A DNA stretch of 64,000 nt from Archangium violaceum Cb vi76 (lineage in GTDB: Bacteria; Myxococcota; Myxococcia; Myxococcales; Myxococcaceae). The stretch covers positions 30,136 through 94,135 of the forward strand of contig NZ_JPMI01000165.1 of assembly GCF_000733295.1 (NCBI RefSeq). Reading direction: 5' to 3'. Both the position numbers and the translations under genes were made by a program. The notes beneath the pieces are model-generated. The model was not told the DNA's origin. It ran no database searches and was given only the letters and a program-made list of their open reading frames with translations. Positions 24,266 to 34,713 of the stretch are shown piece by piece; positions within the stretch are counted from its first letter, which is position 1, and each line of letters starts with the position of its first letter.

Positions 24266-25408
24266 TCAGTCCGTGACGGTGCGCACCTGCTCGCCGTCGA
24301 GCACCAGGCGCACGGTGGACACCTCCGGCTCGCCGAAGTGGTCGTACGCGGCGCGCTCCAACTGTGGCACCAGGGCGGCGCGCAGACCACGGGCTCCCGT
24401 CTCGCGCTTGAGCGCCCGCGCCACCACCCACTCGCGCACGGCCGGCTCCACCACCAGCGTCAGCCCCTCGTGGGCGAACTCGCGCTCATACGCGCGCAGC
24501 ACGTTGTCCTCGAGGATGTTTCCCAGCGTCTTCGCGTCCAGCGGCGAGAAGGAGACGATGCGGCTGAACCGCCCAATCAGCTCCGGAATGAAGCCGTAGC
24601 GCGCGAAGGCCGTCGTCTGCTCGAGCTGATCGTCCGTCACCTTCTCCGCGATGGCCGTCTCGCGCTTGCCCGTCTCGCGCCCGAAGCCCATCCGCTCCTT
24701 GTGGCCGCCCAGCTCCTCCGCCGTGTGCTTCAGGCCGCTGAAGGCCCCGCAGGCGATGAAGGTCAGCGCCGACAGCTCCAACGGCATGGGCGGCGTGCGG
24801 CTGGTGAAGCCGAAGTCCGGTGGGAAGTCCGCCCGCGGCGCGCTCAACAGGTTGAGCAGGCTGCGCTGCACGCCAAATCCGCTCACGTCCTTGGTGGTCT
24901 GCTGTCCGGCGAAGCGGGCATCGGAGCGGCTGGTGGCGAGCTTGTCGAACTCGTCCATGCAGATGGCCCCGCAGGCCGCCCACGCCGCGTCCCCTCCCGC
25001 CGCCTCGTACAGGCGCGAGAGCATCGTCGTCACGTCGTCGCCCACGTAGCCCGTCTCGGAGAACTGCGTGGCGTCCACGATGACGGTGGGCACCCCCAGA
25101 ATCTCCTTGAAGAGCAGCTCCACCAGGAACGTCTTCCCGCTGCCCGTGGGCCCCAGGAACAGACAGTTCTCCCGCGTCCCCGGTTCGGGGGCGAGCCCCT
25201 CCAGGTGGATGCGCCGCAGCCGCTGCAGGTGCCGGTAGGTGAGCACCGACGCCGCGCGCCGGGCCTCCTGCTGGCCCCTGTAGCCCAGCTCGGAGAGACG
25301 TTGGTCGATCTCACGGGGAGAGAGCACCTCCAACGCGGCGACGCGCTCGCGAACGGAGTCGCTGCGCTCGAAGGGGAGGGCCTGCAGGTGGTCGGGACGT
25401 GGGCTCAT
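24266..25408 (-). CDS. ClpX-like AAA+ unfoldase without zinc domain
   Basis: About 380 residues. Walker A GPTGSGKTFL, the pore loop GYVGDD in DATQFSETGYVGDDV, Walker B ICMDEFDKLA, the arginine-finger region GFIPELIGRFSR and a C-terminal GARGLRAAL all follow the ClpX plan. The N-terminal zinc-binding domain of true ClpX is missing. A loop reading RMGFGRET stands where ClpX has the IGF loop that docks ClpP, so protease partnership is possible but altered. It is probably a divergent paralogue with special substrates rather than the main ClpX. The start at 25408 lacks a close ribosome-binding site. Confidence 0.78.
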   Translation of the reverse strand: MSPRPDHLQALPFERSDSVRERVAALEVLSPREIDQRLSELGYRGQQEARRAASVLTYRHLQRLRRIHLEGLAPEPGTRENCLFLGPTGSGKTFLVELLFKEILGVPTVIVDATQFSETGYVGDDVTTMLSRLYEAAGGDAAWAACGAICMDEFDKLATSRSDARFAGQQTTKDVSGFGVQRSLLNLLSAPRADFPPDFGFTSRTPPMPLELSALTFIACGAFSGLKHTAEELGGHKERMGFGRETGKRETAIAEKVTDDQLEQTTAFARYGFIPELIGRFSRIVSFSPLDAKTLGNILEDNVLRAYEREFAHEGLTLVVEPAVREWVVARALKRETGARGLRAALVPQLERAAYDHFGEPEVSTVRLVLDGEQVRTVTD

Positions 25409-25593
25409 GGAATGGACGGCATCTTTCCGGTTCGGGACAGCACTGGACAAGCGTTGCCTGCTCTCCACGCCAGTGCCCGCCCGCTCTCGGAGGGGGCATC
25501 CAACGCCCGAGGCGGGCCACCAGTGAACATCTCTACCCCCTATTGCCCCACGAGACACCTCTCTCTGGCGTGAGGGTGGATAAGTAGGGGGGC

Positions 25594-27441
25594 ATGGAAA
25601 AGGTACAGAACGCGCGAGGGCAGGCGCCTCGCCTGGGCGCCTGGGTGGAGCCGGGGGTGGGGGTGCGGTGGCGTGTCTGGGCTCCCGGACACCGCGAGGT
25701 GCGGGTGGTGCTGTATGAGCGGGACGGCCAGCAGCCGGGCGACTCGGTGCCCCTGGTGGACGAGGGAGGCGGCTTCTTCTCCGCGACCCTCGCCGGAGCG
25801 GGCCCGGGCGTGCGCTACAAGCTGCGGGTGGACGGAGAGGGCCCCTTCCCGGACCCCTGGAGCCGTTCACAGCCGGAGGGTGTGCACGGCCCCTCCGAGG
25901 TGGTGGTGCCCGACTTCGCCTGGACGGACGCCGCGTGGAAGGGGCCGGACCCGGAAGCCCAGGTCCTCTACGAGGTGCACGTGGGCACCGCCACGCCCGA
26001 GGGCACCTTCGAGGCCCTCATCCCCCGGCTGCGCTCCTTCAAGGAGCTGGGCGTCACCACGCTGGAGCTGATGCCGCTGGCCAGCTTCCCGGGCGTGCGC
26101 AACTGGGGCTACGACGGGGTGGACCTCTTCGCTCCGCTCGCCGCCTATGGCGGACCCCAGGGCCTGCGGCGCCTCATCGACGCCGCCCATGCCGAGGGGC
26201 TCGCGGTGCTCATCGACGCCGTCTACAACCACTTCGGGCCGGACGGGAACTACCTGCGCTGCTACTCGCCGCACTACTTCACCGGCCGCCACCACACGCC
26301 CTGGGGGGATGCCGTCAACTACGACGGCGAGGGCTCCGCGGTGGTGCGCCACCTGGTGCTCTCCAACGTGGAGATGTGGATCCGCGACTACCACGCGGAC
26401 GGGCTGCGCCTGGACGCGGCCCACGCCATCGTCGACGACGGCTCACCGCACCTGCTCACGGAGATCGCCGAGTGTGCCCGGGCCTCGGCTCCTGGCCGCC
26501 GGGTGGTCGTCATCGCCGAGGACGAGCGCAACGACACGCGCCTGGTGCGCCCGAGGGAGAAGGGCGGCTACGGACTGGACGGCGTCTGGGCGGACGACTT
26601 CCACCACCAGATGCGCCGCGCCTTCGCCGGGGACAACGAGGGCTACTACCGCGACTACACCGGCAACATGGAGGACCTGGCCCGCACGCTGCGGCAGGGC
26701 TGGTTCTACGAGGGGCAGGTGTCCCAGGTGGCCGGCCACGCGCGGGGCACGCCCGCGCAGGAGGCGCGACCCTGGCAGCTCGTGCACTGCATCCAGAACC
26801 ATGATCAAGTGGGCAACCGGGCGCATGGCGAGCGGCTGGGCGCGGACGTCTCCCCGGCCGCCTTCCGCGCGATGAGCGCGCTGCTGCTGCTGTCGCCCTA
26901 CACGCCGCTGCTCTTCATGGGGCAGGAGTGGAACGCGAGCACCCCCTTCCTCTACTTCACGGACCACAACGCCGAACTGGGCAAGCTGGTGACGGAGGGG
27001 CGGCGCAAGGAGTTCGCCGGCTTCACGCGCTTCTCCGGCGATACGGTGCCAGACCCACAGGCCGTGGAGACCTTCACGCGCTCGAAGCTCGACTGGAACG
27101 AGGCGGCGAAGCCGGAGCACGCGGGAGTGCTCGCCCTCTACCGGGAACTGCTGCGCCTGCGCGCCACGGACCCGTGTCTGAAGGACAACCGCCGGGGCCA
27201 CTTCGACGCGCGGCCCACCGGTGAGCACGGGCTGGTGCTCGAGCGCCGCGGCCCCGGGGGCGCGCTCCAGGTCATCCTCAATGTGCGGGGGACGTTGGAG
27301 CACCGGCTGCCCGGGCGCTCCGAGCTCGTGCTGTGGACCGAAGCCCCCCGCTTCGGCGGCGCCGTGCACGAGGCACCGCTGCGAAGCGGGGGAGTGCGGC
27401 TCGAGGGACCCGCGGCCGTGGTGGTGCGGCTCACGGACTGA
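25594..27441 (+). CDS. treZ: Malto-oligosyltrehalose trehalohydrolase
   Basis: A 615-residue GH13 enzyme that releases trehalose from the end of maltooligosyl-trehalose. The N-terminal CBM48-like domain (RWRVWAPGHREVRVVLYER) is followed by the barrel with YNHFGPDGNYL, the nucleophile aspartate in DGLRLDAAHAI (about 274), the acid/base glutamate in VVIAEDERND (about 308) and the third acid in QNHDQVGN (about 404). The segment GVWADDFHHQMRRAF is typical for TreZ. Its usual partner TreY is not in this window. Trehalose protects against drying and salt, fitting a spore-forming soil bacterium. AGGGGGG lies three to four bases before the ATG. Confidence 0.9.
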   Translation: MEKVQNARGQAPRLGAWVEPGVGVRWRVWAPGHREVRVVLYERDGQQPGDSVPLVDEGGGFFSATLAGAGPGVRYKLRVDGEGPFPDPWSRSQPEGVHGPSEVVVPDFAWTDAAWKGPDPEAQVLYEVHVGTATPEGTFEALIPRLRSFKELGVTTLELMPLASFPGVRNWGYDGVDLFAPLAAYGGPQGLRRLIDAAHAEGLAVLIDAVYNHFGPDGNYLRCYSPHYFTGRHHTPWGDAVNYDGEGSAVVRHLVLSNVEMWIRDYHADGLRLDAAHAIVDDGSPHLLTEIAECARASAPGRRVVVIAEDERNDTRLVRPREKGGYGLDGVWADDFHHQMRRAFAGDNEGYYRDYTGNMEDLARTLRQGWFYEGQVSQVAGHARGTPAQEARPWQLVHCIQNHDQVGNRAHGERLGADVSPAAFRAMSALLLLSPYTPLLFMGQEWNASTPFLYFTDHNAELGKLVTEGRRKEFAGFTRFSGDTVPDPQAVETFTRSKLDWNEAAKPEHAGVLALYRELLRLRATDPCLKDNRRGHFDARPTGEHGLVLERRGPGGALQVILNVRGTLEHRLPGRSELVLWTEAPRFGGAVHEAPLRSGGVRLEGPAAVVVRLTD

Positions 27442-27468
27442 GTCCCCCGGGAGCCAGGGCGGTGTGCC

Positions 27469-28107
27469 TCAGAACGCGCCGCCCAACTGGATACCGAAGT
27501 TGACGATGTTGCCGTCCTGCGCCAGTCCCAGGTCCTCGCCGCCCACCAGCCGGTAGGTGGCGCGCGCGCCAGCGGTGACGCCGCCGAACTTGTAGTCCAC
27601 GCCCGCGGCCAACGGCACCTCGGTGACGACGTCGTTTTCGAAGAGGAGCTCTCCGTCGTCGCTCGGGTTGAGCAGACTCACGCCGAAGCCCGCGCCGACG
27701 AAGGGCCGCAGGCTTCCATTGGCGAGCAGCTCCGGGCCCACCTTGGCCAGCGCGCCCACGTTGTGCCGCCACAGGCCTCCGTCGATGTCCTCGAACGCGT
27801 TGCGCGAGCCCTCATAGCCGAGCTCCACGCCCAACAACGGCAGTGGCCGCGAGTTGGCCTGCACGCCGAGGAATCCACCCGAGTTCGTGGTGTCACCGAG
27901 GTCACCGGTGTACGTGTTCAAGCCGCCCGACACGGCGACGTTGAGGTCATTGAAGAGGCCGCCTCGCTCTCCGCGGCCCGCGTCGTAGATGCTCTCCTCC
28001 GGGGTGATGTCGTCGTCCGGGATGTAGTCGTCCTGGGCCAACGCGGGCACGGCCAACAGCGTGGCCGCGGCGATCGCGCCGAGCCCCCACTTCGTCTTGA
28101 AGCTCAT
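27469..28107 (-). CDS. Outer-membrane beta-barrel protein
   Basis: A 212-residue exported protein. A signal peptide ending VPALAQ is followed by a short acidic segment (DDYIPDDDITPEES) and eight or so alternating strands ending in VNFGIQLGGAF, whose final phenylalanine fits an outer-membrane insertion signal. The size and pattern resemble small OmpA/OmpW-like barrels. No ligand can be named. GGGAGG about eight bases before the ATG supports the start. It converges on treZ with a 27-base gap. Confidence 0.75.
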   Translation of the reverse strand: MSFKTKWGLGAIAAATLLAVPALAQDDYIPDDDITPEESIYDAGRGERGGLFNDLNVAVSGGLNTYTGDLGDTTNSGGFLGVQANSRPLPLLGVELGYEGSRNAFEDIDGGLWRHNVGALAKVGPELLANGSLRPFVGAGFGVSLLNPSDDGELLFENDVVTEVPLAAGVDYKFGGVTAGARATYRLVGGEDLGLAQDGNIVNFGIQLGGAF

Positions 28108-28539
28108 GGTGTTGCCTCCCTGTTCCCCCCACCCTTTCGGGGGGGTCTGTCGAAAACTGGGCGCGAGCCGTGAGGACTGGAAGCTCACCCTCCCCGTGCG
28201 CCCTCCCTCCAGGCGGCCAGTGCGACGCCCCCGGGGCTGACTGGGGGTGGGCACGCGGAATGTGACCTGTTATACCCCTCACTTCCTACCGACCTGTCAG
28301 GTTGGTGGGCAAGCAGCGGCGCGAGGCCCCACCGGGCCGGACGCCCGTATCCCTGATTCGGAGGTCCATCGGCCCGATGTGACCTCACAGGGAGGGCTGC
28401 GCTCGTAACCCATTGAAAATCCTCAGAAATCTGAGGGAATTGATTGGGAAGTCGAGTGTTTGGAGCCCAACACACGGGATGAGGTGCACGGGAAATTCCC
28501 CGGTCGCGCCGATTCCCCTCAACGAAGGAAAGCGACACA
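28108..28539. other. Gene-free region between barrel protein and discoidin protein
   Basis: A 432-base divergent upstream region. It has a near-perfect palindrome at 28288-28306 and two direct repeats of ATGTGACCT (28259-28267 and 28378-28386), which may be regulator sites for either gene. I see no gene in it. Confidence 0.5.
28288..28306. promoter_or_regulatory. Palindromic operator-like site
   Basis: ACCGACCTG T CAGGTTGGT: two 9-base arms with one mismatch around a central base, in the shared upstream region of two divergent genes. A dimeric repressor or activator could bind here. Confidence 0.35.
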
Positions 28540-29832
28540 GTGAATCGACTCTCTACCCGCCGCATGCGGCTGTCCGCCTTCGGACTCGTCTCCGTCCTCG
28601 CCCTCTCCGCCGCTCCGGCGTTGGCGGCTGGCGGCTTCATCTCCGCCACCGCGAAGGCGCATGACGGCAACGTGCCGGGCAACGCCATCGACGGGATCCA
28701 GACCACCCGCTGGTCCGCGGATGGCATCGGCCAGTGGCTCCGGGGAGACATGGGCTCCGTGAAGTCCCTCTCCGCGCTGGACATCGCCTGGTACCGCGGC
28801 AATGAGCGCTCCAGCAAGTTCGTCATCGAGACGTCCACGGATGGCACCACCTACACGCAGGCCTTCTCCGGCACCTCGTCCGGGAAGACGGCGGGCTTGG
28901 AGCGCTACACCTTCGCGGCCAGGAATGCCCGCTATGTGCGCGTGACGGTGAATGGCACCACGATGAACACCTGGGCGAGCATCTCCGAGATGGCCGCCAT
29001 CACCGGCGGTACCACCACGCCGACTCCGGATCCCACGCCGCCCACGACGCCGCCCGCGACGGGCAGCGACGTCTTCGGCGTGAAGATGCTCTACCCGACG
29101 AAGACGGGCGGCGAGACGTGGTTCCTCAAGGACGATGCCCTGAAGGACTCGCGCTTCGATCCGCAGGACCCCATCACCCGCAACTCGGATGGCTCCTGGA
29201 AGATGAGGAGCAGCCAGGTGCGCATGCACGCGCTCACCTCCACGGGCTACGACTCGAACAAGATTCCCACGTATGACCGGGACGTGCTGGCGGGCCGTGG
29301 CTACATGCAGGCCGCCAACGACTGGAAGAACGTGGAGATGACGGGCTTCATCAAGGTGAACGCCGTCAGCGACTCGAGCGACAACTTCGCCTGGTACGCG
29401 CGCGGTGGCCGCCACAATGACGGCCTGGCCTGCGAGGGCTCCTCGTACAAGGGCAGCCTGCACTACGACGGCCGCGTGCGCTGGCAGAAGGAGTCCTGGC
29501 ACGTGAGCTACGACCAGACGGCCTACAAGACGGGCACCTCCGCGCTCAAGGGCCGCTGGGTGGGCTTCAAGTCCATCATGAAGAACGTCCTCTACAACGG
29601 GAAGCCCGCGGTGAAGCTGGAGCTGTGGCTCAACGAGAACGCGGACAAGGTGACGTGGAAGCAGGTCTACGACATCACGGACTCCGGCCAGATTGGCGGC
29701 GACTCCACCCACTGCGGTGGCTCCGTGGACGCCATGCCCATCACCTGGGGCGGCCCGCTGGCCACGTTCCGCTGGGACAGCGCCTCGGACGTGGACTTCA
29801 AGTGGCTGAGCGTTCGTGAGATCGCCGAGTAG
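28540..29832 (+). CDS. Secreted discoidin (F5/8 type C) domain protein
   Basis: A 430-residue secreted protein. The signal peptide ends at APALAAG. Residues about 30-155 form a discoidin/CBM32-like domain (GNAIDGIQTTRWSADGIGQW, then YVRVTVNGTTMNTWASISEM), which usually binds sugars. A Thr/Pro-rich linker (about 158-176) leads to a C-terminal domain of some 250 residues (starting VFGVKMLYPTKTGGETWF) that looks like a beta-sandwich found in polysaccharide-acting secreted proteins. I cannot assign a catalytic activity. The start is a GTG with AAGGAA nine bases upstream; the ATG at 28564 would lose part of the signal. A strong terminator follows. Confidence 0.75.
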   Translation: MNRLSTRRMRLSAFGLVSVLALSAAPALAAGGFISATAKAHDGNVPGNAIDGIQTTRWSADGIGQWLRGDMGSVKSLSALDIAWYRGNERSSKFVIETSTDGTTYTQAFSGTSSGKTAGLERYTFAARNARYVRVTVNGTTMNTWASISEMAAITGGTTTPTPDPTPPTTPPATGSDVFGVKMLYPTKTGGETWFLKDDALKDSRFDPQDPITRNSDGSWKMRSSQVRMHALTSTGYDSNKIPTYDRDVLAGRGYMQAANDWKNVEMTGFIKVNAVSDSSDNFAWYARGGRHNDGLACEGSSYKGSLHYDGRVRWQKESWHVSYDQTAYKTGTSALKGRWVGFKSIMKNVLYNGKPAVKLELWLNENADKVTWKQVYDITDSGQIGGDSTHCGGSVDAMPITWGGPLATFRWDSASDVDFKWLSVREIAE

Positions 29833-29872
29833 TCATCGCTTCACCCAGCAGGCGTGAAGCCGTGAAGCATCG

Positions 29873-29904
29873 GGCGCGGGGAGCCACACTCCCCGCGCCT
29901 TTTT
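29873..29904 (+). terminator. Rho-independent terminator
   Basis: An 11-bp stem GGCGCGGGGAG / CTCCCCGCGCC with a 5-base loop and five T after it, 40 bases beyond the discoidin gene stop. Confidence 0.9.
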
Positions 29905-29943
29905 CATGTCTGGCGTGGGGCGGGGCGTCTATACCGGCGCTCC

Positions 29944-30639
29944 ATGGAAGCACTCGAGCGTCTCTTCCACATTCGTGAGCGGGGCTCGTCCGTGGGGACG
30001 GAGCTGCGCGCGGGCCATTCCCGGGCCCATCAAGATGGCCACCACCACGGGCATCGGGCTGTTCCTGGCGCTCATCGGCCTGAGGAACGCGGGGTGGGTG
30101 ACGGACAGCCCGGCCACGCTGGTGCAACTCTGGGCGTTCGACTTCCCGCGGGTGCTGATGGGCAAGTTCCTCACGGTGGTGCTGGCGTTCCTGTTCGTGG
30201 ACGTGTTCGACACGGCGGGCTCGCTGCTGGGCATGGGGCGCATCGGTGGCTTCCTGAAGCCGAACGGAGAGCTGACAGGCGCGGGCCGGGGCTTCATGGC
30301 GGACGCGGTGGGGACGATGGCGGGCGCGGCGTTCGGGACGAGCACGGGCTGGCGGCCATTCCTCCAGTGGCGACGGCGCCCGTGTTGGTGGTGGTGGGCG
30401 CCTTGATGATGAGCGGGGCGCGCGAGCTGGAGTGGAACCGGATGGATGATGCGCTGCCGGCGTTCCTCACCATCGCGCTGATGCCCTTCACGTACTCCAT
30501 CGCCAACGGCATCAGCGCGGGCATCGTGTCGTACGCCGCGTTGAAGCTGCTGTCGGGGCGCCCGCGCGAGGCGCACCCGGTGTTGTACGTACTGGCGGTG
30601 CTGCTGGTCCTGCACTACGCCACGGGCGGCGGCGCCTGA
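29944..30639 (+). pseudogene. Decayed NCS2 (AzgA-type) purine permease
   Basis: Three conserved blocks of an adenine/guanine permease remain. The first is MEALERLFHIRERG at 29944. The second, beginning IPGPIKMATTTGIGLFLALIG and including FVDVFDTAGSLLG, is in another frame from about 30020. The third, IPPVATAPVLVVVGALMM to the end at 30639, is back in the first frame. Intact family members have about 430 residues; only about 230 codons remain. Roughly a hundred residues of early membrane helices and several tens around the later helices are missing at the two junctions, so no working transporter can be made. The open frames in this region are an effect of high GC. Confidence 0.8.
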
Positions 30640-30779
30640 TTCCGAGGGGAAGAAGGCCCGGGGAATGGACGTCCGGGACCCCGGGTTACCTCCCCAGCCG
30701 CCAGTCACGGGGGCCACATTCCGGAGACATTCGGAGGGGGCCCCCTGGTCACGCGCCTCGAAACGTGACACACGGCAAT

Positions 30780-30826
30780 GGCCGCCCCTCACTTGGGTGC
30801 GGCCTCCGGCTCAACTCACTGAGGCC
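30780..30826 (+). promoter_or_regulatory. Alternative hairpins in the cold-shock gene leader
   Basis: GGCCGC (30780-30785) can pair with GCGGCC (30799-30804). CGGCCTC (30800-30806) can instead pair with GAGGCCG (30821-30827). The two stems share bases and exclude each other, just upstream of the ribosome-binding region. Confidence 0.35.
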
Positions 30827-30848
30827 GGACAAGAAAGAAGACGAGTAA

Positions 30849-31052
30849 ATGGCAATCGGTACCGTGAAGTGGTTCAACGACGCGAAGGGCTTCGGATTCA
30901 TCACGCAGGACGGCGGGGGCGAGGACCTCTTCTGCCACCACAGCGCGATCCAGTCCGATGGCTTCCGCTCCCTGCAGGAAGGGCAGAAGGTCGAGTTCGA
31001 CGTCGCCCGCGGCCCCAAGGGCCTGCAGGCGCAGAACGTCCGTCCCTGCTGA
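30849..31052 (+). CDS. CspA-family cold-shock protein
   Basis: A 67-residue nucleic-acid-binding protein of normal family length. It has [19 protein letters not shown] with the RNP1 motif KGFGFI, and DLFCHHSAI where RNP2 normally reads VFVHH; the cysteine replaces a valine. Such proteins melt RNA structure at low temperature or in stationary phase. The purine-rich AAGAAAGAAGACGAG before the ATG serves as ribosome-binding site. The 200-base region before it contains two mutually exclusive hairpins, and a terminator follows. Confidence 0.93.
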   Translation: MAIGTVKWFNDAKGFGFITQDGGGEDLFCHHSAIQSDGFRSLQEGQKVEFDVARGPKGLQAQNVRPC

Positions 31053-31075
31053 GACGCGCCGTCAGGACCGGCACC

Positions 31076-31108
31076 GGGCCTGGTCTCCTCGCGAGGCCAG
31101 GCCCTTTT
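31076..31108 (+). terminator. Rho-independent terminator of the cold-shock gene
   Basis: GGGCCTGG pairs with CCAGGCCC around a 13-base loop, followed by TTTT, 24 bases after the stop codon. Confidence 0.85.
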
Positions 31109-31283
31109 CATTCCGGGGCACGAGGAGTGGCATCTCCCGCCCCAGGTGCTTAATTTGAATGCTCCCGCTGGTGGCACGTTCCGTGCCCGGTGAGCCGATT
31201 CAAGGCATTTCAGCACCCTGTAGGCATGGGCCCGCTCCCGGGAAGGGAACGGGTCTGGGTCTCACTCTCTTCCGTGGAGTCCT

Positions 31284-31466
31284 ATGACGGTCACATTCAT
31301 CAAGCGACAGAAAGAGCGAGCGCGTCAGCAGCGCAATCAGGACAAGCAGGTGAAGCGCGAGGAGCGCAAGCGCGAGAAGGCCGAGCGTCCCGACCGCGCG
31401 GTGGGCGGTGTGGATCCGGACATCGCCCACATCGTCCCGGGGCCCCAGCCGCCGCTGGACATGTGA
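31284..31466 (+). CDS. Small charged protein, 60 aa
   Basis: Unrecognised short protein, highly rich in lysine, arginine, glutamate and glutamine in residues 7-38 (a single long charged helix such as RQKERARQQRNQDKQVKREE), ending in a proline-rich tail. A GGAG five bases before the ATG and a good terminator 20 bases after the stop support that it is expressed. It might bind nucleic acid or ribosomes; nothing proves this. Confidence 0.6.
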   Translation: MTVTFIKRQKERARQQRNQDKQVKREERKREKAERPDRAVGGVDPDIAHIVPGPQPPLDM

Positions 31467-31485
31467 GCCCGCTCCCGACAGTCAG

Positions 31486-31526
31486 GGGGACACCTCTCCG
31501 GAGACTTCCGGACGGTGTCCCCTTTT
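31486..31526 (+). terminator. Rho-independent terminator
   Basis: GGGGACACC pairs with GGTGTCCCC, with a smaller TCCGGA-rich stem inside, then TTTT. It ends the small charged protein gene and abuts the stop codon of the converging KaiC-like gene. Confidence 0.8.
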
Positions 31527-32944
<1,418 letters not shown>

Positions 32945-32948
<4 letters not shown>

Positions 32949-33640
32949 TCCCTTCGCTCTACCCCGGAATGCTCCAGCAAGTCCTCAATGAGTGTGGTGT
33001 CTTCCAGGTCACCCACCACCCAGGTGCGCGGCAGGGGATTGCGCTGGACCAGCGTCGGCGTGAGCAGGATGTGGTCTTCCTCGGCCGAGGAGGGTCTGCC
33101 CCGCGCCAGATCGACGACCTTGAAGTCCACCTGGGCGGAGTCGTATCGGGCGAGCAGGCTCTTCATCTGCCGGAGTGCGCGCAGGGACGCGGGGGAAGGG
33201 CCCGCCGTGTAGAGCACCAGCTCGATACGTGCCATGACCCTCTCCTGCGGGACGGAAGGTGGAGGAGCTCGGCCCTGGGGCTGCCCGGGCTCGGGTCCCA
33301 GCAGCTTCAGCACCTGGGCCACGATGTGGTCCGTCCCCCGCTCCTTGGCGACGACCTGCACGCCCGCGGCGTCTTCCACGTGCGGGCTGCCCGTGAAGAT
33401 CAACACTTGCGTGTCTCGCAGCAAGCCGGCGGAAGCGGCCTGCCTCAGCATCCACGTCCCCGTTCCGTCCGGCATGTTGTAGTCGCTGATGACCAGGTGG
33501 AACCGGCGCTGTTTCAGCAGCTCCAGCCCCTCCGCCGTCCCCTGCGCCGTGGTGACGGCGAACCCCGCGAGCTCGAGCGCTCGCTTGAGGAGGTAGCGGG
33601 TGACCTCGTCATCATCCACGCACAGCACGTCTCGGCTCAT
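32945..33640 (-). CDS. Receiver domain - KaiB-like fusion protein
   Basis: 231 residues in two domains. Residues 1-120 are a response-regulator receiver: acidic DDD at 9-11, phosphoacceptor D53 in LVISDYNMPDGTG, and a threonine in IFTGSP. After a Pro/Gln linker, residues about 137-225 match KaiB/thioredoxin-like proteins: IELVLYTAGPSPASLRAL, then VDLARGRPSSAEEDHILLTPTLV and a GDLEDTTLIEDLL end. KaiB in cyanobacteria binds KaiC and switches its phase. Here the binding module is joined to a phosphorylation switch, so a histidine kinase could control it. The gene precedes the KaiC-like gene with an ATGA overlap. No kinase gene is adjacent. Confidence 0.83.
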
Positions 33641-33748
33641 GAGGGAGATGATAACCGGCCCGCTTCATGCGCCGTCCGAGAACGGAGCGGACCTGTCGCT
33701 TGCTGTCCATCCGGGGGCGGTGTTAGGGCTGCCCGCAGGAGGTTCCAG

Positions 33749-34678
33749 ATGGGTGAGCTCCATGCTGCGTCCCGGTATATCGGTCTCCTCTCCTTGTCGG
33801 CGGCCCTCCTGGAAGCGCTGCTGCTGACGTTCGTCTTCAAACGTTCGTACGACTGGCGCTCGGGCCTGGCCTCCCTCGCGGTGTCGGTGGGCCGGTCCGT
33901 CAACCTGCTCGTGCCCGTGGCGTTCGCGCTGCCGGGGGCGTACTGGCTCCACCAGCACCGGCTCTTCGATGCCTCGAGCCTGGGCGTGGCCTCGTGGGTC
34001 ATCCTGTTCTTCGGCGTGGAGTTCCTCTACTACTGGTACCACCGGCTGGGTCACCGCACGCGCTGGTTCTGGCTCTCGCACGCGGTGCACCACACGCCCA
34101 ACCAGCTCAACCTGACCACGGTGGCCCGGCTCGGCTGGACGAGCAAGCTCACCGGCGCCTACGCCATCTTCACGCCGCTGGCCCTGCTCGGCTTCACGCC
34201 CGAGTCCATCCTCACCGCCTACAGCCTGAACCTCTCCTACCAGTTCTGGATTCACGCGGACTGGTTCCCCAAGCTGGGCCCGCTCGAGGGCATCCTCAAC
34301 ACGCCGTCGGCGCATCGCGTCCACCACGCGGCGAACCTCGAGTACCTGGATGCCAACTACGGTGGGGTGCTCGTCATCTTCGACCGGCTGTTCGGCACCT
34401 ACATTCCCGAGCGGGACGAGGTGCCCTGCCGGTACGGACTGGTGCATCCGCTGACCACGTACAACCCGTTCAAGATCGCTCTGCATCAGTTCGGCCCGTT
34501 CCTGCGGGACGTGTGGAATGCGCGGAGCGCGCGCGAGGTGCTGGGCTATTTCTTCGCGCCTCCGGGCTGGCGGCCGGATGGCAACAGCGAGACCACCGAG
34601 GACATGCGGCGCGAGGCCGCGGCCGGGAAGCAGCGGGCCGCGGTGGCCCAGGCGCCCGCGCCAGCGACCGCCGCGTAG
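33749..34678 (+). CDS. Sterol desaturase / fatty acid hydroxylase family protein
   Basis: A 309-residue membrane protein with about four to five hydrophobic segments and the histidine clusters of a di-iron centre: YYWYHRLGHRTRWFWLSHAVHH and SAHRVHHAAN. The family hydroxylates or desaturates lipids in the membrane using oxygen. Myxobacteria make unusual lipids and some sterols, but the substrate is not visible from sequence. AGGAGG six bases before the ATG at 33749 supports the start. It is divergent from the receiver-KaiB gene by about 110 bases. Confidence 0.85.
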   Translation: MGELHAASRYIGLLSLSAALLEALLLTFVFKRSYDWRSGLASLAVSVGRSVNLLVPVAFALPGAYWLHQHRLFDASSLGVASWVILFFGVEFLYYWYHRLGHRTRWFWLSHAVHHTPNQLNLTTVARLGWTSKLTGAYAIFTPLALLGFTPESILTAYSLNLSYQFWIHADWFPKLGPLEGILNTPSAHRVHHAANLEYLDANYGGVLVIFDRLFGTYIPERDEVPCRYGLVHPLTTYNPFKIALHQFGPFLRDVWNARSAREVLGYFFAPPGWRPDGNSETTEDMRREAAAGKQRAAVAQAPAPATAA

Positions 34679-34713
34679 CCTTGGGGTAAGAGAGGGGGGA
34701 GGAGGGGATTTCC

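Noticed and set aside
29906..30406. A 166-codon protein in the permease region as an intact gene
   Set aside because: Only its middle matches the permease family; its start and end are in the wrong frame for conserved blocks.
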